Source of the DNA: Thermoleophilia bacterium
GTDB lineage: Bacteria > Actinomycetota > Thermoleophilia > Gaiellales > JAICJC01
Length of the DNA stretch: 33,277 nt
Reading direction: 5' to 3'
Assembly (NCBI GenBank): GCA_025928435.1
Contig: JAICJM010000018.1
Location: forward strand, 1 to 33,277
The stretch's first letter is position 1; each line of letters starts with the position of its first letter. Positions 25,378 to 33,161 of the stretch are shown piece after piece. The notes below the pieces were generated by a model. The model was given only the letters and a program-made list of their open reading frames with translations. It was not told the DNA's origin and did not search any database. The translations under genes were made by a program, and so were the position numbers.

Positions 25378-25393
25378 GCGGCGCTAGCGCCGC
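25378..25393. repeat. Perfect 16-nt palindrome at a stop codon
   Basis: GCGGCGCTAGCGCCGC is self-complementary and contains the TAG stop of the minus-strand hypothetical gene. It may add to termination together with the adjacent 18-bp hairpin. Confidence 0.5.
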
Positions 25394-25746
25394 GTCGGCT
25401 CGAGCAGCGGGCCTGCCGCGCGGCGGAAGCCGTTCAGGGCCGCCGGGACGTCGGTCACCGCGCCGGTGAGGTTGTAGACCGCGACATCGACCACGAGCGC
25501 GGCCGCGCCGGAGTGCGCCCCGATCTCCGTCGCGGCGTCGTAGCCGAAGACGCGCGCGCCCACGTCGAGCGCCGCAACAGCCTCGGCATAGGCGTCTGGC
25601 TCCACCGCCCCGGCCGGGTCGGCCAGGTCGAGCGCCGCGCACAGCGAGCCTCCGCACGGGATCTGCCGGCGCGCGTCTCGCAGGAGCCGCACCGCCGCCG
25701 CGGTGTGCGGGGTCGGGGCGACCGGGAGCTGCAGGTGGGGGGCCAC
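25384..25746 (-). CDS. Hypothetical protein
   Basis: About 120 residues, no family recognised. It is rich in Ala and contains a CGGSLC pair near residue 31-36, followed by helical and strand-like segments ending FRRAAGPLLEPTRR. No signal or membrane segment. Two adjacent GTG codons (25749, 25746) could start it; a TACCCT box ends exactly 6 nt before the second one, which favours 25746. Weak points are the lack of homology and the unproven start. It follows the TetR gene on the same strand but appears to have its own promoter inside that gene's end. Confidence 0.55.
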   Translation of the reverse strand: MAPHLQLPVAPTPHTAAAVRLLRDARRQIPCGGSLCAALDLADPAGAVEPDAYAEAVAALDVGARVFGYDAATEIGAHSGAAALVVDVAVYNLTGAVTDVPAALNGFRRAAGPLLEPTRR

Positions 25747-25752
25747 CACTCC

Positions 25753-25758
25753 AGGGTA
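25753..25758 (-). promoter_or_regulatory. Candidate -10 box of hypothetical gene
   Basis: TACCCT on the minus strand, 6 nt before GTG 25746. The same hexamer and spacing as at the PPOX gene. Located just past the TetR stop. Confidence 0.4.
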
Positions 25759-25777
25759 CGGGCCGAGGCGACCCTGC

Positions 25778-26335
25778 TCAAGCGTGGAGCCCGGCGGCGA
25801 GCGCACGGATCAGGAAGCGGTAGCTCTCGTCCAGGTCGAGGTCGATCCCGAACCCCCCGACCCGCTCGAGCTCCACGAAGCCGTGCATCGCGCTCCGGAG
25901 GGCGCGGGCGGCATGGATGCCCGCATCGCCCTCGAGCCCGAGGCCCGCCAGGACGGCGAACACCGGCTCGAGCAGCCGCGCGCCCGCCGCGGCCATCTCG
26001 CCGTCGCCCGCGTCCGGCGCCCGCTGGAGCGCCCGGTAGACGCCCGGGTGCTCGCGCGCGTACGCACGGTAGGCCCCGGCCAGCGCCACCAGCGCGTCCT
26101 CGCCGGCCCGGCCGACGGCGGCGTCGCGGATGCGCTCCGCGAGCTCGGCCAGCCCGGCCAGCGCCAGCTCGCGGCGGAGCCCCGCCAGTCCCTCGACGTG
26201 GTTGTAGAGCGAGGGCGGGCGGACGCCGACCTCGGTTGCCACCGCCCCCAGGGTCAGCGACTCGTACCCGTCCCGGTCGGCCAGCCGGGCGGCCGTCCCG
26301 ACGACCGCCGCCCGGTTGAGCCCGCGACGCGCCAT
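25778..26335 (-). CDS. TetR-family regulator (WHG-type C-terminus)
   Basis: 185 residues. The N-terminal helix-turn-helix reads VVGTAARLADRDGYESLTLG, then EVGVRPPSLYNHVEGLAGL, typical of TetR. The C-terminal part (AYAREHPGVYRAL, HAARALRSAMHGFVELE) matches the TetR_C_33/WHG type. Its ATG directly follows the stop of the MBL gene (TAGATG), so both are cotranscribed. Probably represses its own operon by binding the dyad at 27060-27099, with a ligand related to the hydrolase substrate; that link is inference. Confidence 0.88.
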   Translation of the reverse strand: MARRGLNRAAVVGTAARLADRDGYESLTLGAVATEVGVRPPSLYNHVEGLAGLRRELALAGLAELAERIRDAAVGRAGEDALVALAGAYRAYAREHPGVYRALQRAPDAGDGEMAAAGARLLEPVFAVLAGLGLEGDAGIHAARALRSAMHGFVELERVGGFGIDLDLDESYRFLIRALAAGLHA

Positions 26336-27043
26336 CTAGGCGGCCTCCGCCCGGGCGACGCCGACGGCGGCGAGCGCCCGCTCGATCGCGGCGGCGGGGT
26401 CGGCGACCACCGGCCCGTGGCCGGCCGCGAGCGCGGTCGGGGCGAGGGCCGCCAGGCGGGCGGCCGTGGCGTTCGCGGTCGGGCGGTCCCAGGTCGCCAT
26501 CCCCACGAGCGGGAAGCGCGGGTTCGTGCGGCCGCCGGTCGCGACGCCGCCCAGGGTCGAGAACGCATCGCCGGCGATCAGCGTCCCGTCGCGCTCGTCG
26601 ACGAGCGCGATGTGCCCCGGCGTGTGCCCGGGCGCGGCGACCACGCGCAGCGAGCCGACGCGGTCGCCGTCGTCGAGGAGCAGCGACGGCCGGGCCTCGA
26701 CGTCCTTCCAGCCCCCGCGCAGCTTCGACGCGGGCTCGCCGGGGTCGAGCGCACGGTCGCCCGCGAGCAGCCGGCTCTCGCGCGTCGAGCAGGCGACCAC
26801 GGCGTCGGGCAGCAGCCGGTCCAGCTCGTCGAGCGAGCCGACGTGGTCGGCGTGCCCGTGGGTGAGGACGATGCGGACGATGGGGCGGCCGATCCGCTCG
26901 GCGGCCGCGACGACCGCCTCCCCGCTCCCGCCGGTCATCGTGTCGACGAGCGTCAGCCCGTCGTCCTCGGGGACGAGGTAGGCGTTCACGAAGCGCAGCC
27001 GGGTCAGCTGGATCAGATTGGGCCGAACGTTGGTGACTCGCAT
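26336..27043 (-). CDS. Metallo-beta-lactamase-fold hydrolase
   Basis: 235 residues with a complete metal site: THGHADH (HxHxDH), a further His in APGHTPGHIALV, Asp in IAGDAFS and His in AAGHGPVV. The layout is that of a glyoxalase II/hydrolase-like enzyme; the substrate is unknown. ATG 27043 was chosen because AGGAG lies 6-7 nt upstream and the family N-terminus begins there; upstream codons fall in the operator region. First gene of the operon with TetR. Confidence 0.88.
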   Translation of the reverse strand: MRVTNVRPNLIQLTRLRFVNAYLVPEDDGLTLVDTMTGGSGEAVVAAAERIGRPIVRIVLTHGHADHVGSLDELDRLLPDAVVACSTRESRLLAGDRALDPGEPASKLRGGWKDVEARPSLLLDDGDRVGSLRVVAAPGHTPGHIALVDERDGTLIAGDAFSTLGGVATGGRTNPRFPLVGMATWDRPTANATAARLAALAPTALAAGHGPVVADPAAAIERALAAVGVARAEAA

Positions 27044-27059
27044 GATGGGCTCCTGGTCG

Positions 27060-27099
27060 AAACTACTGAGATTAGTTTTTAGACTAACATATGTAGTTT
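27060..27099. promoter_or_regulatory. Operator-like dyad and AT-rich promoter of MBL-tetR operon
   Basis: A 40-nt dyad centred at 27079.5: outer arms AAACTAC (27060-27066) and GTAGTTT (27093-27099), inner arms TTAGT (27072-27076) and ACTAA (27083-27087). All arms share one centre, and 14 of 20 positions pair. It is conspicuously AT-rich in a GC-rich window and lies just upstream of the ribosome-binding site. Probably the binding site of the TetR protein encoded in the operon. Confidence 0.65.
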
Positions 27100-27199
27100 C
27101 AGCGCGCAAGCCGCTCCGAACAGATCGCTAACGGGTTCACCACACCCCCTTCACGGCCGAGCCGGTAGCGTCTGCGGAGTGAGTCACGCCGGGGGGACG

Positions 27200-28216
27200 A
27201 TGACGAGCGCTCCGCCTTCACGCGACCTCGCCTCCGAGGATCTGTGGCGCTATTCGCACGAGCGGGCGCAGCGCCGGCGGGCCGCGGCCCGGCACCGGCG
27301 CACCGTCAAGCGCATCAGCGTTCCCCTGGCCGTGGCCGCGACCGCGGTCGGCGCGAACGCGACCGGCTTCGCGGCGCCGGCGCAGGCGGCCGGCGGGAAG
27401 ACCCGATCACGCACCCATCCCCGCCGCATCCTCCGAGCGGGTGCGTCAGGGCCGGAGGTCGCCCACCTGCAGCGCCTGCTGGGCGTGCACGTGGACGGCG
27501 CCTTCGGCCCGTCGACGCTGCGGGCCGTGCGCCGGTTCCAGGCCGCGCACGGCCTGCTCGTCGACGGCCAGGTGGGGCCGCACACGTGGTCGGCGCTCGA
27601 GGCCGAGTGGCGCGGCTTCGCGGGCGAGGCCGTGCTGCGCGAGGGAGACACGGGGCCGGCGGTCGCCGCGGTGCAGCGGCGGCTGGGCGTGACGCCCGAC
27701 GGCGACTTCGGCCCGATCACCCTCGCCGCGGTGCGCGGGTTCCAGGCCCGGCACGGATTGGTCGTCGACGGCGAGGTCGGCGCGCACACGCTCGCCGCGC
27801 TCCGGCGGGTGCGGGTCGCGCCGGGCCGTGGCCGGTCGGCGCCCCCGCGCCATGCCGCGAGCGCCGGCGCCCGGGCGGCCGCGATCGCGGAGCGCTACCT
27901 GGGCGTGCCGTACGTCTGGGGCGGCGCCTCTCCGAGCGGGTTCGACTGCTCCGGCCTCGTCATGTACGTCTATGCGCAGCTCGGCGTCCACCTGCCCCAC
28001 TTCGCCGCCGCCCAGTACCGCGACGGCCGCCACGTCCGGATGGATCAGCTCCGCGCCGGCGACCTCGTCTTCTTCGACTCGCTGAACCACGTCGGCATCT
28101 ACCTCGGCGGCGGCCGCTTCATCCACGCGCCGCACACGGGCGACCACGTGCGCATCTCGAGCCTTGCCGGCGGCTGGTACGCCGAGCACTACGACGGGGC
28201 GACCCGGGTCGCGTAG
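27200..28216 (+). CDS. NlpC/P60 peptidoglycan endopeptidase with two PG-binding domains
   Basis: 338 residues. A basic N-terminal region (QRRRAAARHRR) and a hydrophobic segment (ISVPLAVAATAVGANATG) form an export signal or anchor. Two PG_binding_1 repeats follow (about 78-133 and 143-201, each with a DG-FGP core). The C-terminal NlpC/P60 domain has the catalytic Cys in SGFDCSGLVMYVY and His in LNHVGIYLGGGRFIHAPHTG. It likely cuts peptide stems of the cell wall outside the membrane. ATG 27200 has a GGGGGGA ribosome-binding site; an alternative GTG at 27179 has a TAGCGT box 7 nt upstream. Confidence 0.92.
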   Translation: MTSAPPSRDLASEDLWRYSHERAQRRRAAARHRRTVKRISVPLAVAATAVGANATGFAAPAQAAGGKTRSRTHPRRILRAGASGPEVAHLQRLLGVHVDGAFGPSTLRAVRRFQAAHGLLVDGQVGPHTWSALEAEWRGFAGEAVLREGDTGPAVAAVQRRLGVTPDGDFGPITLAAVRGFQARHGLVVDGEVGAHTLAALRRVRVAPGRGRSAPPRHAASAGARAAAIAERYLGVPYVWGGASPSGFDCSGLVMYVYAQLGVHLPHFAAAQYRDGRHVRMDQLRAGDLVFFDSLNHVGIYLGGGRFIHAPHTGDHVRISSLAGGWYAEHYDGATRVA

Positions 28217-28228
28217 CCGCCGAGGTCG

Positions 28229-28234
28229 TACGCT
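28229..28234 (+). promoter_or_regulatory. Candidate -10 box of VOC gene
   Basis: TACGCT ends 6 nt before GTG 28241, in leaderless spacing. It supports that GTG as the start. Confidence 0.4.
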
Positions 28235-28240
28235 TCGGCC

Positions 28241-28867
28241 GTGCACCTGCGCGAGATCAGGCTTGCGTCGGAACGGCTCGGGGCGCAGCGGGCGCTCTAC
28301 GCCGAGGCGTTCGGGCTTCCGGTCGCCGGGGAGGGTGAAGCGCTCGTGGTCGGCATCGGCGACGCGCGGCTCGTGCTCGCGCCGGGCGAGCTGTCGCCGC
28401 AGCACTTCGCCATCCGCATCCCGTCCGCCTCCTACGCCGACGCGCTCGCGTGGCTGGGCGAGCGGGTCGAGCTCCTGACCGGCGAGGACGGGAGACCGGC
28501 CTTCGCGTTCCCGGACTGGAACGCCGACTCGGCCTACTTCGCCGACCCGGACGGGAACATCGTCGAGCTGATCGCCCACCACGACCTGCCCGAGCCGTAC
28601 GCGCCGCCGTTCGGCCCCTCGGCGCTGCTCGGGATCTGCGAGGCCGGGATGCCGGTCGACGACGTGGGCGCGTTCCTGGACGAGCTGGAGCGGCGGACGG
28701 GCGGGCGCCGGTGGAGCGGCAACCGTGAGACCTTCGCCGCCGCGGGGACGAAGTCCGGCTCGCTGATCGTCGTCCAGCGCGGCCGGGTCTGGTATCCGAC
28801 GGAGGCCGCCGCGGCCACGCAGCCGCCGGTCGCGGTCGAGACCGACGCCGGGACGCTGCCGTGGTGA
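28241..28867 (+). CDS. VOC-superfamily protein
   Basis: 208 residues of the vicinal oxygen chelate fold. The first half contains the typical LGAQRALYAEAFGLPV helix and strand, then QHFAIRIP, and SAYFADPDGNIVELI, the hallmark metal-site strand with its Glu. The second half (GICEAGMPVDDVGAFLDELE) starts a second, partial repeat. Relatives include glyoxalase-like lyases and extradiol dioxygenases; the substrate is unknown. The stop overlaps the start of the MmcQ/YjbR gene. Confidence 0.82.
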   Translation: MHLREIRLASERLGAQRALYAEAFGLPVAGEGEALVVGIGDARLVLAPGELSPQHFAIRIPSASYADALAWLGERVELLTGEDGRPAFAFPDWNADSAYFADPDGNIVELIAHHDLPEPYAPPFGPSALLGICEAGMPVDDVGAFLDELERRTGGRRWSGNRETFAAAGTKSGSLIVVQRGRVWYPTEAAAATQPPVAVETDAGTLPW

Positions 28868-29205
28868 CCGCCGACGACGTGCGGGCGGTCGCGATCACGC
28901 TTCCGCGCACGACCGAGGCGGTCGTCCGCGGCCGGATCAAGTTCCGGGTCGGGCGGATCGTCTACGTCGCCTTCTCCCGCGACGAGACGCTGATGGGCTT
29001 CGGGTTCCCCAAGGAGGAGCGGGAGTGGCTCGTCGGCACCGAGCCCGAGAAGTTCATGATGCCGCGCGAGTCCGACCTGCGGTACAGCTGGGTCGTCGCC
29101 CGCCTCGCGGCGCTCGACGCCGAGGAGATGCGCGGCCTGGTGATCGACGCCTGGAGCCTGTGCGTGCCGAAGCGGCTCTCCGCCGCGTATCGCGAGAAGG
29201 CCTAA
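28864..29205 (+). CDS. MmcQ/YjbR-family protein
   Basis: 113 residues matching the MmcQ/YjbR (CyaY-like fold) family: DDVRAVAITLPRTTE at the N-terminus, KFRVGRIVYVAF in the middle, and a C-terminal ALDAEEMRGLVIDAW followed by PKRL. Proposed as DNA-binding or of unknown role. GTG 28864 overlaps the VOC stop as GTGA; GTG 28861 is an alternative. Its stop overlaps the stop of the convergent DUF5317 gene by four bases. Confidence 0.82.
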   Translation: MTADDVRAVAITLPRTTEAVVRGRIKFRVGRIVYVAFSRDETLMGFGFPKEEREWLVGTEPEKFMMPRESDLRYSWVVARLAALDAEEMRGLVIDAWSLCVPKRLSAAYREKA

Positions 29206-29756
29206 GCGGTCGCGAGCTCGCGCCGCCGGAGGCGGACGCCCATGCCGGCACAGACCAGGATGACCGCGCCGGCCGCGATCAGGACGTCGCCGACCGAGTA
29301 GACGTTGCCCATCGGGATCCAGGCCGGGACGGGCCAGCGGTCGATCAGCCAGGGCAGGTTCGGGTGCGACGCGATCGCGCTGTTGTTGTGCACGCCGCGG
29401 TAGAGCACGCCCGCCGCCCGCAGGGCCGAGGCGCGCGCGGGCATGTGCCCGCCGTTGCTGACGACGGCGGCCAGGTTCGACAGCATGCCGAGCCCGACGA
29501 TCCCGCCGCCGGGCAGGCGCACGTTCACGGCAACGGCCGCGATCAGCAGCGCGTAGGACAGCAACCACAGGCCGGTCGCGAGCGAGTCGCCGATGCTCCA
29601 CGGCAGGACGCCCGACGGGTACCCGACGATCTGCACGCCGATTGCGGCGTAGAACAGCCACGGGGCCCGGATCGGGATCGCCGCCAGAGCCGACACGCGG
29701 CCGCCGAGGAGCCGCCCGAGCGCGAGCCCGACCAGGATTGCCAGGGCGAGCACCAT
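29202..29756 (-). CDS. DUF5317 membrane protein
   Basis: 184 residues with about five hydrophobic helices. The signature segments NLAAVVSNGGHMPARASALR, NNSAIASHPNLPWLIDRW and VYSVGDVLIAAGAVILV identify DUF5317. Function unknown. The ATG overlaps the stop of the GGDEF/HD-GYP gene by one base (TGATG), so translation is coupled and the protein probably works with it at the membrane. Confidence 0.82.
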   Translation of the reverse strand: MVLALAILVGLALGRLLGGRVSALAAIPIRAPWLFYAAIGVQIVGYPSGVLPWSIGDSLATGLWLLSYALLIAAVAVNVRLPGGGIVGLGMLSNLAAVVSNGGHMPARASALRAAGVLYRGVHNNSAIASHPNLPWLIDRWPVPAWIPMGNVYSVGDVLIAAGAVILVCAGMGVRLRRRELATA

Positions 29757-31645
29757 CAGCCGGCCTGGCGCACGTCGGTGATGTTCGGCTCCTGCGCCTG
29801 GAGGCGCTCGAGCGCCGCCACGACCCGGGCGTCGAACTGCGTCCAGCAGCGCTTGCGCAGCTCGGCGATCGCCGCCGAGGCCGTGCCGGCCGCCCGGTAG
29901 CAGCGATCCGAGGTCATCGCATCGAACGCGTCGGCGACGAGGATGATCCGCGAGCCGAGCGGGATCTCCTCGCCGGCGAGGCCGAGCGGGTAGCCCGAGC
30001 CGTCCCACCATTCGTGGTGGTGCAGGATCCAACGGTCGACGGGCGAGACGCCGAGGCCCTCGAGCAAGCGGGCGCCGAGGACGGGGTGCTCGCGCATGAC
30101 GCGCAGCTCGTCCGGGTCGAGCTTGCCGGGCTTCTGGAGGATGCGATCGGGGATCGCGATCTTGCCCAGGTCGTGCAGCAGGCCCGCCAGGCGCACCTGC
30201 TCGACCACCTCGACGTCGAGGCCCATCGTGCGCGCGATGGCCTCGGCGAGGCGCGAGACCGTCTGCGAGTGGGCGCCGGCGTAGGTGTCCTTGGCGTCGA
30301 CGACCCGGATCAGCCCCTCGGCGGCGCGCAGGCGAGCCTGGCGCTCGGCGGCCTCGGCGAGCTCGGCCGGCGTGTACGAGCGCACGACCGACGAGGTGTA
30401 GATGCACGACCGGTTCTTGCCGTGGTTCTTGGCCCAGTAGAGGGCGGCGTCGGCGACGTCGTAGAGCGTCTCGCGGTCGGGCCCATGCTCCGGGAACACC
30501 GCGAGGCCGACGCTGACGGTGACCGGCTCGCCGTGCGGGAACTCGGTGGCGGCAAGCTGCTCGTGGACGCGGTCGAAGACGGCATCGGCCGCCCAGGACG
30601 TGTGCCCGGGCAGGAGCGCGGCGAATTCCTCGCCGCCGATCCGGTAGGCCCGGCCCTCGCCGCACTGCTCGCGCAGGACGGCGGCCACCAGCCGCAGCAC
30701 GGAGTCGCCGACGGGGTGGCCGAAGCGGTCGTTGATGTCCTTGAAGGAGTCGAGGTCGATGAGCGCGAGCGCCATGAGGCCGTCCTCGCCGGCGGCGGTC
30801 TCGAGCTCGCGGCTCAGGTCGATCTGGAACGAGCGGTGGTTGCCGAGCGCGGTCAGGGCGTCGGTCTCGGCGTCGCGGACGGCGAGCACCGTGCGGTAGG
30901 AGGAGCGCAGGTAGAGCGCGAGCGCGAACACCGGGCCGGCCAGGAGCAGCTCGAGCGGCGGATCCACCTTCCACAGCGACACGGCCAGCGCCGAGATGAA
31001 CGCCATGATCAGGAACGCGGGGCCGGGGTGGCGCAGGTAGTCGCGCGGGGCCTCGCGCAGCGGCAGGCCGGTGGCGAGCGCGACGGCGACCGCGACCAGG
31101 GCCACGTTCGTGGCCACGTAGGCGGCCCCGCCGGCGAAGGCGAGGACGGTCAGCTTGCCGGCGTCGCCGGCGCCGATCGTGCCGCCGTTCCAGCCGAGCA
31201 GGAATGCGGGCAGGGCCGAGGCGAAGGCCGAGATGGCGTACGCGGAGGTGTTGAAGGCACCCCGGAGCGAGAGCCCGCGCTCGGAGTACTCGACGATCGC
31301 CGTGGCGAGCAGGGCCGCGATCACGGCGTACTGCCACCCGAACAGGATCTGGGCGGCGAGCAGGAAGACAAAGGCGAGCGAGACCTTGCGCGCGCCCTGC
31401 TCGTCGAGCGGCACCGGCTTGAACTCGGCGGCCAGCGCGGCGATCGCAAAGACGAGAACGCCCGCCAGGGTGTCCGTGGCGGGCGGGGATGACGCGGCGG
31501 TCAGGGCCGCCCCGACCGCTACAGGGACGGTCACCGCGATCACGGTGACGACGTATCGAAGCAGTCGGGGCGGCAAGGAGGCGTTCGGGGGAGCGGCGGA
31601 GGTTGTCACGACGGTACGTTCCGGGTTATCGGCCGGGACAGGCAC
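29756..31645 (-). CDS. Membrane-bound GGDEF/HD-GYP c-di-GMP protein
   Basis: 629 residues. About seven or eight membrane helices (residues 28-250) form an undescribed sensor module. A GGDEF domain (about 262-420) has an active-type site RIGGEEFA and metal-binding LIDLDSFKDIND. An HD-GYP domain (about 440-605) has LAGLLHDLGKIAIPD, HHHEWWDGSGYP and ADAFDAMTSDR. It is thus probably able to make and break cyclic di-GMP. No RxxD inhibitory site precedes GGEEF (REQC instead), so product inhibition may be absent. The start is a GTG at 31645 without a ribosome-binding site. Confidence 0.93.
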   Translation of the reverse strand: MPVPADNPERTVVTTSAAPPNASLPPRLLRYVVTVIAVTVPVAVGAALTAASSPPATDTLAGVLVFAIAALAAEFKPVPLDEQGARKVSLAFVFLLAAQILFGWQYAVIAALLATAIVEYSERGLSLRGAFNTSAYAISAFASALPAFLLGWNGGTIGAGDAGKLTVLAFAGGAAYVATNVALVAVAVALATGLPLREAPRDYLRHPGPAFLIMAFISALAVSLWKVDPPLELLLAGPVFALALYLRSSYRTVLAVRDAETDALTALGNHRSFQIDLSRELETAAGEDGLMALALIDLDSFKDINDRFGHPVGDSVLRLVAAVLREQCGEGRAYRIGGEEFAALLPGHTSWAADAVFDRVHEQLAATEFPHGEPVTVSVGLAVFPEHGPDRETLYDVADAALYWAKNHGKNRSCIYTSSVVRSYTPAELAEAAERQARLRAAEGLIRVVDAKDTYAGAHSQTVSRLAEAIARTMGLDVEVVEQVRLAGLLHDLGKIAIPDRILQKPGKLDPDELRVMREHPVLGARLLEGLGVSPVDRWILHHHEWWDGSGYPLGLAGEEIPLGSRIILVADAFDAMTSDRCYRAAGTASAAIAELRKRCWTQFDARVVAALERLQAQEPNITDVRQAG

Positions 31646-31678
31646 CGTCGTGAGGGGTGACTCCGGCGCTCGGGCGGC

Positions 31679-31777
31679 TTACTGCCAGCGCATGCCGGCG
31701 CCGGAAGCGATCACGAACGAGGCGATCGCACCCAGGGCCAGGACGACGCGCAGGGCGGGGTAGTTCCACTTGATCAT
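31679..31777 (-). CDS. 32-residue membrane peptide
   Basis: A very short gene: MIKWNYPALRVVLALG, then AIASFVIASGAGMRWQ and stop. A perfect GGAGG ribosome-binding site sits 7 nt upstream of the ATG, the best such signal on this strand, which argues that it is translated. The basic/aromatic start and hydrophobic middle form one short membrane helix. It lies 33 nt upstream of the c-di-GMP gene on the same strand and could be a partner of its membrane domain. No family known to me. Confidence 0.6.
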   Translation of the reverse strand: MIKWNYPALRVVLALGAIASFVIASGAGMRWQ

Positions 31778-31784
31778 CAGCGCA

Positions 31785-31789
31785 CCTCC
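31785..31789 (-). promoter_or_regulatory. Ribosome binding site of the 32-residue gene
   Basis: GGAGG (within GGGAGGTG) on the minus strand, 7 nt before ATG 31777. This decides that the short frame is likely expressed. Confidence 0.6.
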
Positions 31790-31874
31790 CTCGGGGCGGG
31801 TGGGGGTCAGGGCAGGCGACGTCCGCGGCCGTCGGATGGGGTGCGACAGGCCGCTGTCCGGGCTTCTGGGGGAA

Positions 31875-31973
31875 CCCGGAGGCGTCCCTCTCGTTATGGC
31901 GGAAGGGGGGCTCGGACGGGAATCCCCCGCCGGGGGGATCGCACCCAGTTCCTTACAGGGGTACGCCTCCGGG
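31875..31973 (-). ncRNA. Candidate structured RNA element
   Basis: A perfect 11-bp long-range stem (CCCGGAGGCGT at 31875-31885, ACGCCTCCGGG at 31963-31973) encloses 77 nt. That interior itself contains a perfect 7-bp hairpin (31922-31939, ATCCCCC/GGGGGAT) and a weaker one at 31944-31961 (ACCC...GGGT type). This junction-like arrangement resembles a riboswitch or small RNA. No known riboswitch consensus was recognised. It begins 5 nt after the capA-like stop and ends about 97 nt before the ATG of the 32-residue gene, on the same strand. The strand is inferred from the neighbours; a compound terminator is the alternative. Confidence 0.45.
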
Positions 31974-31978
31974 AGCGC

Positions 31979-33154
31979 TCAGGGAGGCGCGATCCGGCCC
32001 GTGGGCGTCACCCGGATCGCCCGCGATCCGAGGTCGTCCCGGGAGAGCTGGGCGACCAGCTGCGCGCCCGTCCCGGCCGGGTCGGGCTCCGGCATCCCGG
32101 CGTCCACGAGCCGCACCGAGGTGATCCGACCGGAGCGGAAGGCGCCCTTCGCCGTGAGCTTCACGTGCAGGACGGCGGAGTCGGCCAGGACACCGTCGAG
32201 GCCGAAGTTGTGGTACCCGGCGAAGTTGCCGAGGCTGTAGGCGATCAGGCGGCCGCGGTACATCTCCATCCCCCGCAGGACGTGCGGGCCCGAGCCGAGG
32301 ACGAGGTCGGCGCCGGCGTCCACCGCCATGTGCGCGAACGCCTCCGCGTTCCCGCGGTCCTCGCCGACGTACGACTCCTCGGCGCCGGTGACGTGCTGCG
32401 CGTCGGTGCCCTCGGCGCCCGCGTGGATCGCGACGACCACGATGTCGGCCGTCGCGGCGGCCCGCTCGATCAGCGCCCGGGCAGCCGGAAGGTCGAGCAG
32501 CGACGCGGTGTCGGAGTAGGGCGCGAACCCGAGCACGGCCGCGCGCAGGCCGCCGGGGTGGACGACGGTGATCTCGCCGGGGAGGCCGGTCTGCGCGATC
32601 CCGGCCACGTGCAGCGCGCGCACGGTGTCCGCCTGGCCGGTCGCGCCGAAGTCGTAGGAGTGGTTGTTGGCGTTGTTCATCACCGTGAAGCCGGCCGCGT
32701 GCAGGTCGGAGGCAACGTCCGGCGGCGCCCGGAAGGCGAAGCAGTCCTTCGCCTTCGGCTTGCACTTGCTCGTCGTCGCGTCGGTCAGCGTGCCCTCCAG
32801 GTTGCCGAAGACGAGGTCGGCGTGCAGGTCGGCCCGCATCGCGGCCAGGTAGGTGGAGGGCGAGGGCGGCAGCTCCGGCGTCGACCCGAGCATCGTGTCG
32901 CCGACCGCCGCGATCGAGATGGTGCGCGGGTCGGGCGGCGGCGGGGGCGGCGTGGTCGTCGTCGCGGTCGTCACGGTGACCGTCGTCGTCGGATGCGTGG
33001 CCGCAGGCGCGGCGGAGTCGCGGCCCGACACCACGGCGTGCGCGCCGTAGCCGGCTGCGGGGGAGGCGACGCACAGGCAGACCACGGCCGCGATCCGGGC
33101 CCACCGCCGCGGCCTGCGACGACGGCGGCGGGCGTATGCGTCGGTCCGTTCCAC
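31979..33154 (-). CDS. CapA-family secreted phosphoesterase-like protein
   Basis: 391 residues. An Arg-rich N-terminus and one hydrophobic segment form a membrane anchor or signal; a Thr/Val/Pro linker (about 50-75) follows. The CapA domain has the metallophosphatase-like start ISIAAVGDTMLG, FGNLEGTLTD, NNANNHSYDFG, VVAIHAGAE, LVLGSGPHVLRG and IAYSLGNFAGY. CapA proteins act in poly-gamma-glutamate synthesis, but many are of unknown function and no capBC genes are here. The start is a GTG, with a possible overlapping -10 shared with the divergent M20 gene. Confidence 0.9.
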   Translation of the reverse strand: MERTDAYARRRRRRPRRWARIAAVVCLCVASPAAGYGAHAVVSGRDSAAPAATHPTTTVTVTTATTTTPPPPPPDPRTISIAAVGDTMLGSTPELPPSPSTYLAAMRADLHADLVFGNLEGTLTDATTSKCKPKAKDCFAFRAPPDVASDLHAAGFTVMNNANNHSYDFGATGQADTVRALHVAGIAQTGLPGEITVVHPGGLRAAVLGFAPYSDTASLLDLPAARALIERAAATADIVVVAIHAGAEGTDAQHVTGAEESYVGEDRGNAEAFAHMAVDAGADLVLGSGPHVLRGMEMYRGRLIAYSLGNFAGYHNFGLDGVLADSAVLHVKLTAKGAFRSGRITSVRLVDAGMPEPDPAGTGAQLVAQLSRDDLGSRAIRVTPTGRIAPP

Positions 33155-33161
33155 CCTTCAC

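Noticed and set aside
27100..27199. Riboswitch before the NlpC/P60 gene
   Set aside because: Only about 100 nt between the operator and the start, and no conserved riboswitch motif was seen.
31791..31978. c-di-AMP (ydaO) riboswitch, suggested by a GGGGGAACCC stretch on the plus strand
   Set aside because: The rest of the consensus is missing, and no plus-strand gene lies downstream to be regulated.
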